Positions 54,446 through 62,949 of a stretch of DNA of 64,000 nucleotides are shown piece by piece; position 1 is the stretch's first letter, and each line of letters opens with the position of its first letter. The position numbers were made by a program, and so were the translations under genes. Below the pieces are notes generated by a model. That model saw only the letters and a list, made by a program, of their open reading frames with translations, made no database searches and had not been told where the DNA came from. This stretch comes from Candidatus Solibacter sp. (GTDB lineage Bacteria > Acidobacteriota > Terriglobia > Bryobacterales > Bryobacteraceae). The DNA is taken from positions 1 through 64,000 of the forward strand of contig PNKE01000010.1 in assembly GCA_013822245.1 (NCBI GenBank), in the 5' to 3' direction.

Positions 54446-56241
54446 CGCATGTTGGCTTTGAGGATTTTCTTGCGCAGGCGGATGGTGGTTGGGGTGACTT
54501 CGACGAACTCGTCCTCGTTGATGAACTCGATGGCCTGTTCGAGGTTGAGCAGGCGCGGCGGGACCAGGCGGATGGCTTCGTCGGCGGAGGAGGCGCGCAT
54601 GTTGGTGAGCTTCTTCTCCTTGACGATGTTGACGTTGAGGTCGTCGGGGCGGGAGTTTTCGCCGATGACCATGCCCTCATAGACCTCGGTTGTCGGCGAG
54701 ATGAAGATTTCGCCGCGCTCCTGGAGGTTAAAGATGGCGTAGGCCGTGGCGGTGCCGGAGCGGTCGGCGACGAGCGCGCCGGTGAGGCGCATGGGGATGT
54801 CGCCCTGCCACTCGAAGTAGCCGTGGAAGAGCGAGTTCATGATGGCGGTGCCCTTGGTGTCGGTGAGCATCTCCGAGCGCAGTCCGATGAGGCCGCGGGA
54901 GGGGACCAGAAATTCGAGACGGGCGCGGCCGGAGCCGTGGTTGACCATCTTGGACATCTTGCCCTTGCGCATGCCGAGCTTTTCGATGACGACGCCGACG
55001 AAGGGTTCGGGGACGTCGACCACGAGGAGTTCCTGGGGCTCCATGAGCTTGCCGCCGGCGGTTTTGGTGATGATCTGCGGCTTGCCGACCATCAGTTCGT
55101 ACCCTTCGCGGCGCATCATTTCGATGAGGATGGCGAGTTGCAGTTCGCCGCGTCCCATGACCTGGAAGGAGTCGGGGCCGCCGGCCTGTTCGACGCGCAG
55201 GCTGACGTTGGTGAGCAGTTCCTTATCGAGCCGGTCGCGGAGGTTGCGCGACGTGACGTAGGTCCCTTCACGGCCGGCGAACGGCGATGTGTTGATGGTG
55301 AACAGCATGCCGATCGTCGGTTCGTCGATCTGGATATGCGGCATGGCCTTGGGCGTGTCGGCGTGGGAGACGGTTTCGCCGATGGTGATGCCTTCGACGC
55401 CGGAGATGGCGAGGATGTCGCCGGGCATGGCCCTGGTTTCCTCGACGCGCTTGAGGCCTTCGAACGAGTACATCCTGGTGATGCGCGTCTTTTCCACCTT
55501 GCCGTCGAGCTTGGTGATGGAGACCTCGTCGCCATGGTTCAGCATGCCGTTGAAGACGCGGCCGATGGCGATGCGGCCGAGATAATCGGAGTAGTCGAGG
55601 TTGGCGACCTGGAACTGGAGGATAGCCTCGGGGTCGCCCTTGGGCGGGGGGATGTGTTTGAGAATGGCTTCGAAGAGGGGTTCCAGTGACGCGGACTCTT
55701 CTTCGGGGGAGAGCTTGGCGACGCCGTCGCGGGCGATGGCGTAGACGACTGGAAATTCGAGCTGCTCCTCGGTGGCATCGAGGTCGATGAAGAGGTCGAA
55801 GATTTCGTTGAGGACTTCCTGGCAGCGGGCGTCGGGGCGGTCGATTTTGTTGATGACGATGATCTGGGGGAGGCGCGCCTCGAGGGCTTTGGACAGCACA
55901 TAGCGCGTCTGCGGCAGCGGGCCTTCACTGGCATCGACCAGCAGCATGACTCCGTCGACGAGTTTGAGCGCGCGTTCGACCTCGCCGCCAAAGTCGGAGT
56001 GGCCGGGGGTGTCGACGATGTTGATCTTGTGGCCCTTGTAGTGGACGCCGGTGGTTTTGGAAAGGATGGTGATGCCGCGCTCGCGCTCGAGTTCATTGGA
56101 GTCCATGGCGCGCTCCTCGACGCGCTCGTTGGCGCGGAAGATGCCCGACTGGCGGAACATGGCGTCGACCAGAGTGGTCTTGCCGTGATCGACATGCGCA
56201 ATGATGGCGATGTTTCTGAGTTGAGGATTTGGAGATGTCAT
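54442..56241 (-). CDS. bipA: ribosome-associated GTPase BipA/TypA
   Basis: This 599-residue translational GTPase of the EF-G family acts in ribosome assembly and stress adaptation. G1 is AHVDHGKTT (residues 15-23). Switch I contains RGITILSK, G3 is DTPGHSDF and G4 is NKIDRPDA. Domains III and V and the BipA-specific C-terminal domain follow ([36 protein letters not shown]). The length is normal. It is transcribed alone, convergent with the HicB-like gene. Confidence 0.97.
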   Translation of the reverse strand: MTSPNPQLRNIAIIAHVDHGKTTLVDAMFRQSGIFRANERVEERAMDSNELERERGITILSKTTGVHYKGHKINIVDTPGHSDFGGEVERALKLVDGVMLLVDASEGPLPQTRYVLSKALEARLPQIIVINKIDRPDARCQEVLNEIFDLFIDLDATEEQLEFPVVYAIARDGVAKLSPEEESASLEPLFEAILKHIPPPKGDPEAILQFQVANLDYSDYLGRIAIGRVFNGMLNHGDEVSITKLDGKVEKTRITRMYSFEGLKRVEETRAMPGDILAISGVEGITIGETVSHADTPKAMPHIQIDEPTIGMLFTINTSPFAGREGTYVTSRNLRDRLDKELLTNVSLRVEQAGGPDSFQVMGRGELQLAILIEMMRREGYELMVGKPQIITKTAGGKLMEPQELLVVDVPEPFVGVVIEKLGMRKGKMSKMVNHGSGRARLEFLVPSRGLIGLRSEMLTDTKGTAIMNSLFHGYFEWQGDIPMRLTGALVADRSGTATAYAIFNLQERGEIFISPTTEVYEGMVIGENSRPDDLNVNIVKEKKLTNMRASSADEAIRLVPPRLLNLEQAIEFINEDEFVEVTPTTIRLRKKILKANMR

Positions 56242-56307
56242 GCGGAACTAATTGGGAGCGGGAACTTCCATTGTCCCACGACGGGCGATGCCGCGTAAGC
56301 GCGAGTT

Positions 56308-56970
56308 CTACGGATCGATGCGGACGACGAAGGCGCCGGGGGCGTTGCGTTTGAGCGCGGAGGCGAGCGCTTCGGCCTCTACCTGCGTGGCCTTGTCGCC
56401 CACAAGAACGCGCCAGACGGGCGCGGGGCCGTCGCGGCGGATGACGCGGACTGGAGCGTGGCGCAACTCGAGTTGCTCGCGAAGCTGATCGGCGCGGCGC
56501 CTGCTTTCAAACGCGCCCACTTGCACCGCGAAGGCGGGCGCGCCTTGGGCGGGGCCGTAGCCGAGGATGATGACGCGGACCAGCGCCGTGCCTGGTCCGA
56601 TCATTTCGATCCGCCGCGCGGCGGCGCGGGAGAGGTCGATGATGCGCCCGTCGATGAACGGTCCGCGGTCGGTGATCCTCACTTCCACGCTCCTGCCGTT
56701 GGTCTGGTTCTCCACCATCACGCGAGCGCCGAACGGCAGAGTGCGGTGCGCCGCCGTGAGCTTGTCCATGTCGTAGACCTCGCCGTTGGCGGCCCTCCTG
56801 CCGTGGTATGGATGGCCGTACCAACTCGCTATGCCGGTCTCCACCGAACCCGCCTTCGGGACCGCCGGCATGCGTGGCGCGCGCTTGCGCTTCGCGCAGC
56901 CTGAAAGAAAAACGCACAGCGCCGCGGAAGCCGCGGCGAGCGCCGCGATGCGCCGAACCCGCGTCATCAT
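56308..56970 (-). CDS. RlpA-like septal lytic transglycosylase lipoprotein with SPOR domain
   Basis: From the ATG at 56970 the protein has 220 residues. The lipoprotein signal ends at CVFLSGC. The RlpA double-psi beta barrel (ETGIASWYGHPYHGRRAANGE, TLPFGARVMVEN, ITDRGPFIDGRIIDLS with the catalytic Asp) is followed by a C-terminal SPOR domain (FAVQVGAFESRRRADQL) that binds denuded septal peptidoglycan. An in-frame GTG at 57039 has a better ribosome binding site (AAGGA) and would add 23 residues before the signal, so it cannot be excluded. It is divergent from the AAPKK gene. Confidence 0.88.
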   Translation of the reverse strand: MMTRVRRIAALAAASAALCVFLSGCAKRKRAPRMPAVPKAGSVETGIASWYGHPYHGRRAANGEVYDMDKLTAAHRTLPFGARVMVENQTNGRSVEVRITDRGPFIDGRIIDLSRAAARRIEMIGPGTALVRVIILGYGPAQGAPAFAVQVGAFESRRRADQLREQLELRHAPVRVIRRDGPAPVWRVLVGDKATQVEAEALASALKRNAPGAFVVRIDP

Positions 56971-57046
56971 TGGGGCTGAGTGTTTCAAACGTTCTGATCC
57001 CTTCTTGTTTCTGCCCGGCGCCCTCTCGCGCTCACTCACTTTTTCC

Positions 57047-57076
57047 TTGACTTTGTTTTATGTCCAAGTTTATACA
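57047..57076 (+). promoter_or_regulatory. sigma-70 promoter of the AAPKK-repeat gene
   Basis: TTGACT (57047-57052), 17-18 base spacer, TTATAC/TATACA (57070-57076). This is the best promoter match in the window, 60 bases before the start codon, in keeping with strong expression of a nucleoid protein. Confidence 0.7.
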
Positions 57077-57087
57077 GAGATCATAAT

Positions 57088-57105
57088 GCGATCGATAGCG
57101 ATCGC
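57088..57105 (+). promoter_or_regulatory. palindrome in the leader of the AAPKK-repeat gene
   Basis: GCGATCG (57088-57094), ATAG, CGATCGC (57099-57105), just downstream of the expected transcription start. A candidate operator or leader hairpin. Confidence 0.45.
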
Positions 57106-57133
57106 GACATCTGATGTCAGGGAGAAACACTGA

Positions 57134-57355
57134 ATGAGAAACGCGACCAAGAAGGCTGCCGCCCCCAAGGCTGCTGCCCCCAAGAAGGCTGCGGCGCCGA
57201 AGAAGGCCGCCGCTCCGAAGAAAGCTGCTGCGCCTAAGAAGGCCGCGGCGCCGAAGAAGGCCGCCGCCCCCAAGGCTGCTGCTCCCAAGAAGGCTGCTGC
57301 TCCGAAGAAGGCTGCTGCTGCTCCGAAGAAGGCCGCAGCGCCGAAGAAGAAGTAA
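57134..57355 (+). CDS. small lysine/alanine-rich AAPKK-repeat histone H1-like protein
   Basis: The 73-residue protein consists almost wholly of repeats of Ala-Ala-Ala-Pro-Lys-Lys after MRNATK. This composition is that of histone H1 C-terminal tails and bacterial nucleoid proteins such as AlgP and HctB, so it probably binds DNA non-specifically. AGGGAG lies 10 bases before the ATG, and a strong promoter and palindrome precede it. The repeat tract makes the gene prone to length change by slippage. Confidence 0.85.
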   Translation: MRNATKKAAAPKAAAPKKAAAPKKAAAPKKAAAPKKAAAPKKAAAPKAAAPKKAAAPKKAAAAPKKAAAPKKK

Positions 57356-57401
57356 CTACGCAACGTTCCTATAGGGAACGCGGCTAAACGGAATCAACCC
57401 T

Positions 57402-57428
57402 CGAGCCCTGGCTTCAAGCCAGGGCTCG
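57402..57428 (+). terminator. 13-bp-arm hairpin, insertion landmark of the group IIC intron
   Basis: CGAGCCCTGGCTT (57402-57414) and AAGCCAGGGCTCG (57416-57428) are exact inverse arms, 46 bases past the AAPKK gene stop. It is the probable terminator of that gene. Group IIC introns insert a few bases after such hairpins, and the intron 5' end is 7 bases further on. Confidence 0.75.
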
Positions 57429-57434
57429 ATGCTT

Positions 57435-58006
57435 GTGCGCCAGGCATTTTCGACAGCTTGGCTGTGAAAGTCCCCTTCACAGCCTGATGGAGGCGAAGTG
57501 ATAGCGGAGCGCATGGGCGTCGCTGCGGGGCGTGGTCTGAAGGAAGCGTGGAGCAAACCTGCGAGCCGATGGACAGGAACCGTATCCAAGGCATGCGGCG
57601 CCGGAGGAGCTGGCCAGCGACAACGAAGCCCATATCCATCAAGGGCACTGGTTGTGAAATCGGCGGTTGTGCGTTGAAGGCGGTCGCGCTTACCTCGATA
57701 GATCTGTTGCGCGTCACGGGATCGTGACTGAAGGCGGTTTGACCTCGCAGCAGAAGCCAGCAGAGGGCGTAGTCGGCACGAAGGTGATGAAGGCCCGAAC
57801 GGTCTCCGCAAGGGGTCAATGGGAGAGACGAGTAGGCATCGCGACACATGAGCGGCAAGCGGCAGAATAACCAGATCCTGTTGGCCTTTGCCGAGGAGGA
57901 TAGGGGTGTAGCCCCAAAGGGCCTTGGCGAAGGGACCGAATCGCTCACGGCGAATCGCGGGACAGACAGTCCGGCCAGTGTGGCGAACAGTTGATGGAGG
58001 AAACGG
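57435..58006 (+). mobile_element. truncated group IIC intron (5' ribozyme part and start of reverse transcriptase)
   Basis: The stretch begins with GTGCGCC, the expected 5' splice motif. It carries ribozyme landmarks in group IIC order: GTGAAAGTCC near 57473, GGTCTGAAGGAAGCG from 57534, GCAAACC, GGACAGGAACCG, and GCAGAAGCCAGCAGA near 57751. A reverse-transcriptase-type start (MSGKRQNNQILLAFAEE) opens at 57848 and stops after 48 codons. A one-base shift restores EQLMEE, the next conserved block, after which homology ends. Domains V and VI and the rest of the reverse transcriptase are missing, so it is a dead 5' remnant. Confidence 0.8.
57848..58006 (+). pseudogene. N-terminal remnant of group II intron reverse transcriptase
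   Basis: MSGKRQ...LLAFAEEDRG...ESLTANRGTDSPAS matches the leader of bacterial group II intron reverse transcriptases. A frameshift at about 57984 gives an early stop at 57992-57994, and the catalytic YADD region is absent. Confidence 0.75.
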
Positions 58007-58093
58007 GCTGGTGAATCCGGCCGATGATGGGACGGCGCAAGGCGGTCCTTTCACCGTGCCTCGCGGGAGCCGGAGCCAGGCCGCCGGGGCGCA

Positions 58094-58303
58094 CTGAATC
58101 ACCCGTTCGCTGATCTGATCGCGGATCCGTCCGAATGAGCCGGGCCGGGTCTCCGCGTCGCCTTCAACCGCCGCCGCATCCTCGAAACTCCAATGGATCC
58201 GTTCAACAGGGACGGGCCAGACCGGGCGGCACCGTCTCGCGTTGCCCCAAACGGTGAAGATGCAGGCGAACTCGCGGCCGAGGATTTCATCCACTGACTC
58301 CGG
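58094..58303 (-). pseudogene. arsC (arsenate reductase) C-terminal remnant
   Basis: In one frame the minus strand reads PESVDEILGREF, then FTVWGNARRC, then ERIHWSFEDAAAVEGDAE, then GRIRDQISERV. This aligns with the second half of thioredoxin-coupled ArsC. The catalytic cysteine of the TVC motif is replaced by Trp, the region between NAR and ERIHW is damaged, and the N-terminal half with the CxGNxxRS site is missing. The frame stays open to the left, so a long open frame here is not a real gene. Confidence 0.8.
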
Positions 58304-58304
58304 C

Positions 58305-58450
58305 CAACGGCTTCGAACTGGCTCTCACGGCTGTCATCGCCACCCTTTGGCATCCACCACGGCGCCGCTTTCGCCGCCGTGATCGCAGCGCGGGCTGAAG
58401 TCCCCGTTCTCATCGGCCTCGTCAACGTCGCCCGCGGGATCAACCGCCGG
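58305..58450 (+). pseudogene. ACR3 arsenite efflux pump C-terminal remnant
   Basis: The plus strand reads NGFELALTAVIATL and, after a one-base frameshift, GIHHGAAFAAVIAARAEVPV and LIGLVNVARGINRR. This matches the last two membrane segments of ACR3 transporters (family pattern NFFELA, GAALA, EVPVML). The remnant begins exactly where the arsC remnant is cut off. Confidence 0.75.
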
Positions 58451-58614
58451 TGCTCCGGCGGCATCCTTGAGACGATCGATTCGCGTCAGGCCCAAGGCCG
58501 TTCACGGCAGGAGCGCGGCAGAGGCCGAGCGGGCCGCACTCGGCTTCCAGCACGCGCCCGTTCAGGCCCAGGCAGCGCCGGATACGTTCAACCTTCGGCG
58601 TATGCGGCGATGGA
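58451..58614. other. unassigned decayed DNA
   Basis: Between the ACR3 remnant and the next gene; no recognisable coding sequence. Confidence 0.4.
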
Positions 58615-59190
58615 TCAGGGGATGGGGCGGACCTTGCGGGTCCGTTCAAGATCCTGCTGGAGCTGGCGGGCGACCTTGTCGGCCACATCGGCGCTGGCTG
58701 AGCGGAACTTGGCGCCCTGGCTTTCCTGCGTCGTGGACCAGATGACGTCGCCGTCGCGGTTGACCAGACGAACCGAGGCCGAGGCCTCGTGCTTGCGCTC
58801 CTGTATCCGCATCTGCTCGTTCTCGCCGACCGCTCCCTGCAGCCCCACGAAGTTCCGGCCCGATCGCGCCGCTGAAGCGCCCCGGCCGAGCGAGAGGCCA
58901 GCGCGGGCGGTGATGGAATCACCCGACTGGAAGACGTCGGTGAACACCAGGTCTTCACCGGATCCGCGCAGAATGGCATCTGCGCGGTCAGGAGTCTCGG
59001 TCAGCACGAAGACCCGCAGCCGCTGGACGCTGGCGATAATCATGTCGCGGAGTTGGGACGCGGATTCGCCGCCGCCAAATTTCTCGACATAGACTCGCTG
59101 AACGGTTGGAAGCTGTAACTCAAGTGCTTCCGGCTCGTTGGCGCTTGCCGTCGCCACGAGCAGAGAGAGGGCCAAAATGTGGGGGATCAT
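58615..59190 (-). CDS. hypothetical exported protein
   Basis: The 191-residue protein has a signal peptide (HILALSLLVATASA) and no membrane segment. The sequence RVYVEKFGGGESASQLRDMIIASVQRLRVFVLTETPDRADAILRG resembles the general layout of CsgG/LptE-like periplasmic proteins in which a small alpha/beta domain handles oligomerisation, but I cannot assign a family. It overlaps the preceding gene by 4 bases, so the two exported proteins are translated together. Confidence 0.65.
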   Translation of the reverse strand: MIPHILALSLLVATASANEPEALELQLPTVQRVYVEKFGGGESASQLRDMIIASVQRLRVFVLTETPDRADAILRGSGEDLVFTDVFQSGDSITARAGLSLGRGASAARSGRNFVGLQGAVGENEQMRIQERKHEASASVRLVNRDGDVIWSTTQESQGAKFRSASADVADKVARQLQQDLERTRKVRPIP

Positions 59191-59645
59191 CCTTTTCCTG
59201 CTCTTCTCGCTTCCTCATCCTGGAAGGTCACTTTCCTTCCGCTTCTTGCCTCAAGTGAAACCAAGACGGTGCGGACAGCCTTCTTGTCCACACGAAGCAC
59301 GAGAGCCTCCAACCGGCCATCCTCTCCTTCAAATCCAATGCTGACGAAGTGCGCCCGCTTCTTGCTCAGAACGAACAGTGGCGAGAGTAGAAATGCCTCC
59401 AGAACCCGCCGGTCCACCTTCTGGCCGTATTCGATCTGATGAATACGGTCGAACGGGATCCGGACGGTGGCGTCCTTCGTTTTGAAAATAAAAGAGATAG
59501 GGTCAGTCGTGAGGACTGTGCCTGCGGTATTGGGCGCGAGCGTGGGGAGCGTGCCGCCGAGGTACTCGGCTTCAAAGCCGAAACCCGCGGCAACGGCGCA
59601 TCCGCCGACCAAGGCGAGCATCAATATAAGTGCCCAGCATCGCAT
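59187..59645 (-). CDS. hypothetical lipoprotein
   Basis: The 152-residue protein has a lipoprotein-type signal (LILMLALVGGC) and a beta-rich body: FIFKTKDATVRIPFDRIHQI, then VSIGFEGEDGRLEALVLRV. This looks like a PH-like or GRAM-like beta domain. No family assigned. It is the first gene of a two-gene unit with the exported protein downstream (4-bp overlap). Confidence 0.65.
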   Translation of the reverse strand: MRCWALILMLALVGGCAVAAGFGFEAEYLGGTLPTLAPNTAGTVLTTDPISFIFKTKDATVRIPFDRIHQIEYGQKVDRRVLEAFLLSPLFVLSKKRAHFVSIGFEGEDGRLEALVLRVDKKAVRTVLVSLEARSGRKVTFQDEEARRAGKG

Positions 59646-60091
59646 GGCTCACACCTACCGGCCTAGTACGTCTATGAGTACATCCTAAAGGAGAGTCGTC
59701 GGTTTTCAAGAGGGAATTTATGGTCTAACTCGCTTGCAATATGCGTCCCCGTGGTCCGATACGGATAAGGGGGAGTGTCAGCCCTAAAAAGGTCCTAATC
59801 TAGCTTGGGCTCTTCGCCGGGCCTTCTCCATGAGTCCGGAAGTGGCGGCCGGCGAAAGTGAATGAATCGCAAGGTGTTGCAATGACTGACATAATTCTCA
59901 ATAAATGTTTTATCGGCACTGGAAGCTCGGCCGTGACTTCCTATCAGAACCGTCGTTTACCCGCCGCTCTGGGTGCGGCCGTCCGTGAAGGCGGAATCCG
60001 GCCGGGTGGGGGGTCCAGCATTAGCGGTGCTTGAAATGGAATATGCCCGGGGACTATTACCTTCGCGAGACAGGGGGTAATAACATTAAAT
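59646..60091. other. AT-richer intergenic region, divergent promoters
   Basis: No gene in 446 bases. Composition is less GC-rich than the rest (notably 59700-59800, 59870-59930, 60060-60090), consistent with divergent promoters for the lipoprotein gene and the sulfite-oxidase-like gene, but no specific -35/-10 pair is clear. Confidence 0.4.
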
Positions 60092-60751
60092 ATGGTCAAT
60101 AACGCAGAGTTCCTGCAGCCCGAAGCGCTTGCGCGGCCGGAAGAGCAGCGGCAGGGGGTCATCATCAGCCCGGACACGCGCCAGGGGAACCGCATCCCGC
60201 CGGGGCAGAGCCGGACGCGGAAGTGGCCGGTGCTGGATGCGGCGGGGACGCCGCCGATCGACATGGTGAAGTGGCGGCTGGAGATGCATGGACTGGTGGA
60301 ACGTGAGGTTTCGCTGGACTGGGCTACTTTCAGCCAGTTGCCGCGGGTGGAGGTTTTTGCCGATTTTCACTGCGTGACGCGCTGGTCGAGGCTGGGCAAC
60401 GTCTGGACAGGCGTCAGGACGCGTGACCTGGCCGGGCTTTGCGGCGTAAAGCCGGAGGCGCAGTTCGTTCTGGCGCACTGCTACGACTACGGTTTCACCA
60501 CCAACATCCCGCTGGAGGTGTTTCTGAGCGATGACGCCCTGGTGGCGACGCATCACGACGGCGAGCCGCTGACGCCGGACCATGGCGCGCCGGCGCGGCT
60601 GATCGTTCCGCGGCTCTACGCCTGGAAGAGCGCCAAATGGCTGGGGGGCTTGGAGTTCCTGGACCGCGACCGGGCGGGTTTCTGGGAGCGCAACGGGTAT
60701 CATATGAATGGAGATCCGTGGAAGGAGCAACGCTTTGGGGCCTGGGGCTGA
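60092..60751 (+). CDS. sulfite-oxidase-like molybdopterin enzyme
   Basis: The 219-residue protein has the oxidoreductase molybdopterin-binding fold of YedY/YuiH-type enzymes. Cys94 in ADFHCVTRWS is the Mo-ligating cysteine. GNVWTGVRTRDL, HCYDYGFTTNIPLE and PRLYAWKSAKWLGGLEFLDRD are family segments. There is no signal peptide, so it is cytoplasmic, unlike Tat-exported MsrP. The ribosome binding site before the ATG at 60092 is poor. The MBL-fold gene begins at or just before its end. Confidence 0.88.
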   Translation: MVNNAEFLQPEALARPEEQRQGVIISPDTRQGNRIPPGQSRTRKWPVLDAAGTPPIDMVKWRLEMHGLVEREVSLDWATFSQLPRVEVFADFHCVTRWSRLGNVWTGVRTRDLAGLCGVKPEAQFVLAHCYDYGFTTNIPLEVFLSDDALVATHHDGEPLTPDHGAPARLIVPRLYAWKSAKWLGGLEFLDRDRAGFWERNGYHMNGDPWKEQRFGAWG

Positions 60752-60761
60752 GACGGCAATA

Positions 60762-61697
60762 GTGCAAGGGCGCAAGTGGCGCAGACGGTCGTGGATCGGC
60801 GGCATCGGGCTCGGCCTGGCCGGGGTGGGGGCGACGATGGCGTACCGGACAGCGCCGTCGTTCTGGAAACAGTACTTTGACGAACTGGGCCGCGACATCG
60901 AACCGGCTCCCCGCAAGTTGCCTGTCGAGACCTGGAAAGACCAGGGCCTCCATGCCGGCTGGCTGGGCCATGCGACGATCCTGCTGCGGCTGGACGGCTT
61001 CACCGTTCTGACCGACCCGGTCTTCAGCAAGCGGGTGGGATTGTCGCTCGGGCCGCTCACGCTGGGATTGAAGCGCCTTGTCGAACCGGCGTTACAGATC
61101 AGGCAGTTGCCGAGGATCGACCTGGTCCTGCTCTCCCACGCCCACATGGATCATTTCGACCTGCCGAGCCTGCGGGCGATGGAGGCGCGGCGGCCGCATG
61201 TGATCACCGCGCGCGGGACCTCCGATCTGCTGAACGCAGGCGGGTATGCGTCGGTGAAGGAGATCGGGTGGGGCGAGCGGATCAACGCCGGTCCGGCGAC
61301 GATCGAAGGCATCCGGGTGAACCACTGGGGGGCGCGGGTGCGGACCGACACATGGCGCGGCTACAACGGCTATGTGATCCGGTGCGGGCGCTGGAAAGTG
61401 GTGTTTGCCGGCGACACGGCATGGACCGAGGACTTCAAGGATATTGCCGGAGCACACCTGGCCATCATGCCCGTGGGCGCCTACAACCCCTGGATCCGGG
61501 CGCACTGCTCGCCTGAACAGGCCTGGACGATGGCCAACCACGCCGGCTCCGATTACGTCGCTCCGGTGCACCACCGGACGTTCACGCTGAGCCGCGAGCC
61601 GCTGGCGGAACCGATGGAACGGCTGCTGGCGGCGGCGGGCCGAGCGACCGACCGCGTCGGCTGGCAGGATATCGGCGATCAGTTCACGCTGACGTAG
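60762..61697 (+). CDS. MBL-fold metallohydrolase (NAPE-PLD/UlaG-like)
   Basis: From the GTG at 60762 the protein has 311 residues: a basic N-terminus with one hydrophobic segment (WIGGIGLGLAGVGATMA), then a metallo-beta-lactamase fold. Metal motifs are GWLGHATILL, LLSHAHMDHFDL, FAGDTAW and PVHHRTF, as in N-acyl-phosphatidylethanolamine phospholipase D-like enzymes. An ATG at 60708, inside the upstream gene, is an alternative start adding 18 residues. It is probably co-transcribed with the molybdoenzyme. Confidence 0.87.
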   Translation: MQGRKWRRRSWIGGIGLGLAGVGATMAYRTAPSFWKQYFDELGRDIEPAPRKLPVETWKDQGLHAGWLGHATILLRLDGFTVLTDPVFSKRVGLSLGPLTLGLKRLVEPALQIRQLPRIDLVLLSHAHMDHFDLPSLRAMEARRPHVITARGTSDLLNAGGYASVKEIGWGERINAGPATIEGIRVNHWGARVRTDTWRGYNGYVIRCGRWKVVFAGDTAWTEDFKDIAGAHLAIMPVGAYNPWIRAHCSPEQAWTMANHAGSDYVAPVHHRTFTLSREPLAEPMERLLAAAGRATDRVGWQDIGDQFTLT

Positions 61698-61704
61698 GCT
61701 GCGT

Positions 61705-62901
61705 CTACAGCGGCAGAATCTCCTCGCGGTCCGGATCGTAGCGCAGGCGGCGTTTCTGGACGTAGCTGATGTTGCCGAGATGAGACGCCGCCGCCGAGCG
61801 GTGGCCGATGTAGACGTCGCCGTTGGGGAGTTTGCGGGTACGGCAGCAATCGAGGAAGTTTTCTACGTGGTCGATGGTCTGCTCGCGCGGGCTTTGGACG
61901 ACGGTGGGCGTGGCGCCGCGTCCGGCGGGGGTGAATTCGTAACGTCCGCGGGTGATCCAGAGTTTGCCCTGGGTGCCGCAGATTTCGACGCCCGCGCCGG
62001 TGACGCCGGGGGCGAGGGTGCCTTCGAATGTGGCGGTCCAGCCGGTGGGGTATTCAAGCAGGACGTTGACGGTGTCGGGGGCTGTGCGGCCGTCCTTGTA
62101 ATGGTAGACGCCGCCGGCGGCGACGCCGGAGATGGGGTTGTCCTCGCCGAGCATCATGTGGACGACGTCGATCCAGTGGGTGAAGAGGTCGGTCACCTGG
62201 CCGCCGCCGAAGTCGAGGTAGGCGCGGAAGTTCCAGAACTGCTGGGGGTCGTAGTCGCGCCATTTCACCGGGCCGAGGAAACGCGCCCAATCGAGGTTTG
62301 AGGGCAGGGTGGCCATGCGCGGCGGGGCCTTCATGAGGTGGGCGCCGTTGCCGTGCCACCAGGTGCGGGCGAGGGTGATTTTGCCGAGTTTGCCGGCCTT
62401 GACGATCTCTTCGCGGGCCTGGATGTAGTGCTGGCCGGAGCGTTGCTGCATGCCGACCTGGCAGATGCGGTTGTTGACGCGGGCGGCGCGGACGATGCGC
62501 GGGCCTTCCTCGATGGTGAGGGTGAGGGGCTTCTCGACGTAGACGTCTTTGCCGGCATTGAGGGCGTCGATGGCGATTTCGGTGTGCCAGTGGTCGGGGG
62601 TGGCGATGAGGACGGCGTCGGCGGTCTTCGATTCGAGCAGTTTGCGGTGGTCCGCGAAGCCTTTGGCGCCGGGGGCGGCGGTCTGGGCCTGGTCGACGCG
62701 TTCGGAGAAGACGTCGCAGACCGCGGTGACGTTCACCTGATTGGTCTTGATGAACGTGCCCATGACGCCGCGTCCGCGGCCGCCGGCGCCGATGAGGCCG
62801 AGATGGATCTTGCCGTTCGCGCCGAGGATGCGGGCGTACGAGGAGGCTGTCCAGGCGATGGCCGCCTGGGAGGAGCGTCTGAGGAGGTCGCGCCGGTTCA
62901 T
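61705..62901 (-). CDS. Gfo/Idh/MocA-family oxidoreductase, Tat-exported
   Basis: The 398-residue protein has a Tat signal (MNRRDLLRRSSQAAIAWTA), an NAD-binding Rossmann fold (IHLGLIGAGGRGRGVMG) and the EKPLT loop (DVYVEKPLTLTIEEG), followed by the C-terminal alpha/beta domain. Exported members with this signal are very common in acidobacteria and planctomycetes and are linked to sugar or glycan metabolism. It lies downstream of the TIM-barrel gene in the same direction, with a 48-base gap. Confidence 0.92.
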   Translation of the reverse strand: MNRRDLLRRSSQAAIAWTASSYARILGANGKIHLGLIGAGGRGRGVMGTFIKTNQVNVTAVCDVFSERVDQAQTAAPGAKGFADHRKLLESKTADAVLIATPDHWHTEIAIDALNAGKDVYVEKPLTLTIEEGPRIVRAARVNNRICQVGMQQRSGQHYIQAREEIVKAGKLGKITLARTWWHGNGAHLMKAPPRMATLPSNLDWARFLGPVKWRDYDPQQFWNFRAYLDFGGGQVTDLFTHWIDVVHMMLGEDNPISGVAAGGVYHYKDGRTAPDTVNVLLEYPTGWTATFEGTLAPGVTGAGVEICGTQGKLWITRGRYEFTPAGRGATPTVVQSPREQTIDHVENFLDCCRTRKLPNGDVYIGHRSAAASHLGNISYVQKRRLRYDPDREEILPL

Positions 62902-62949
62902 GGCGCAGATTTTATCACTTCAGCGAGAGCGGGCTTCGGAGCGCGGGCG

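Noticed and set aside
57356-58294. open minus-strand frame of 312 codons
   Set aside because: It runs through the intron remnant in antisense; only its first third resembles a protein (ArsC), so it is a pseudogene plus noise rather than one gene.
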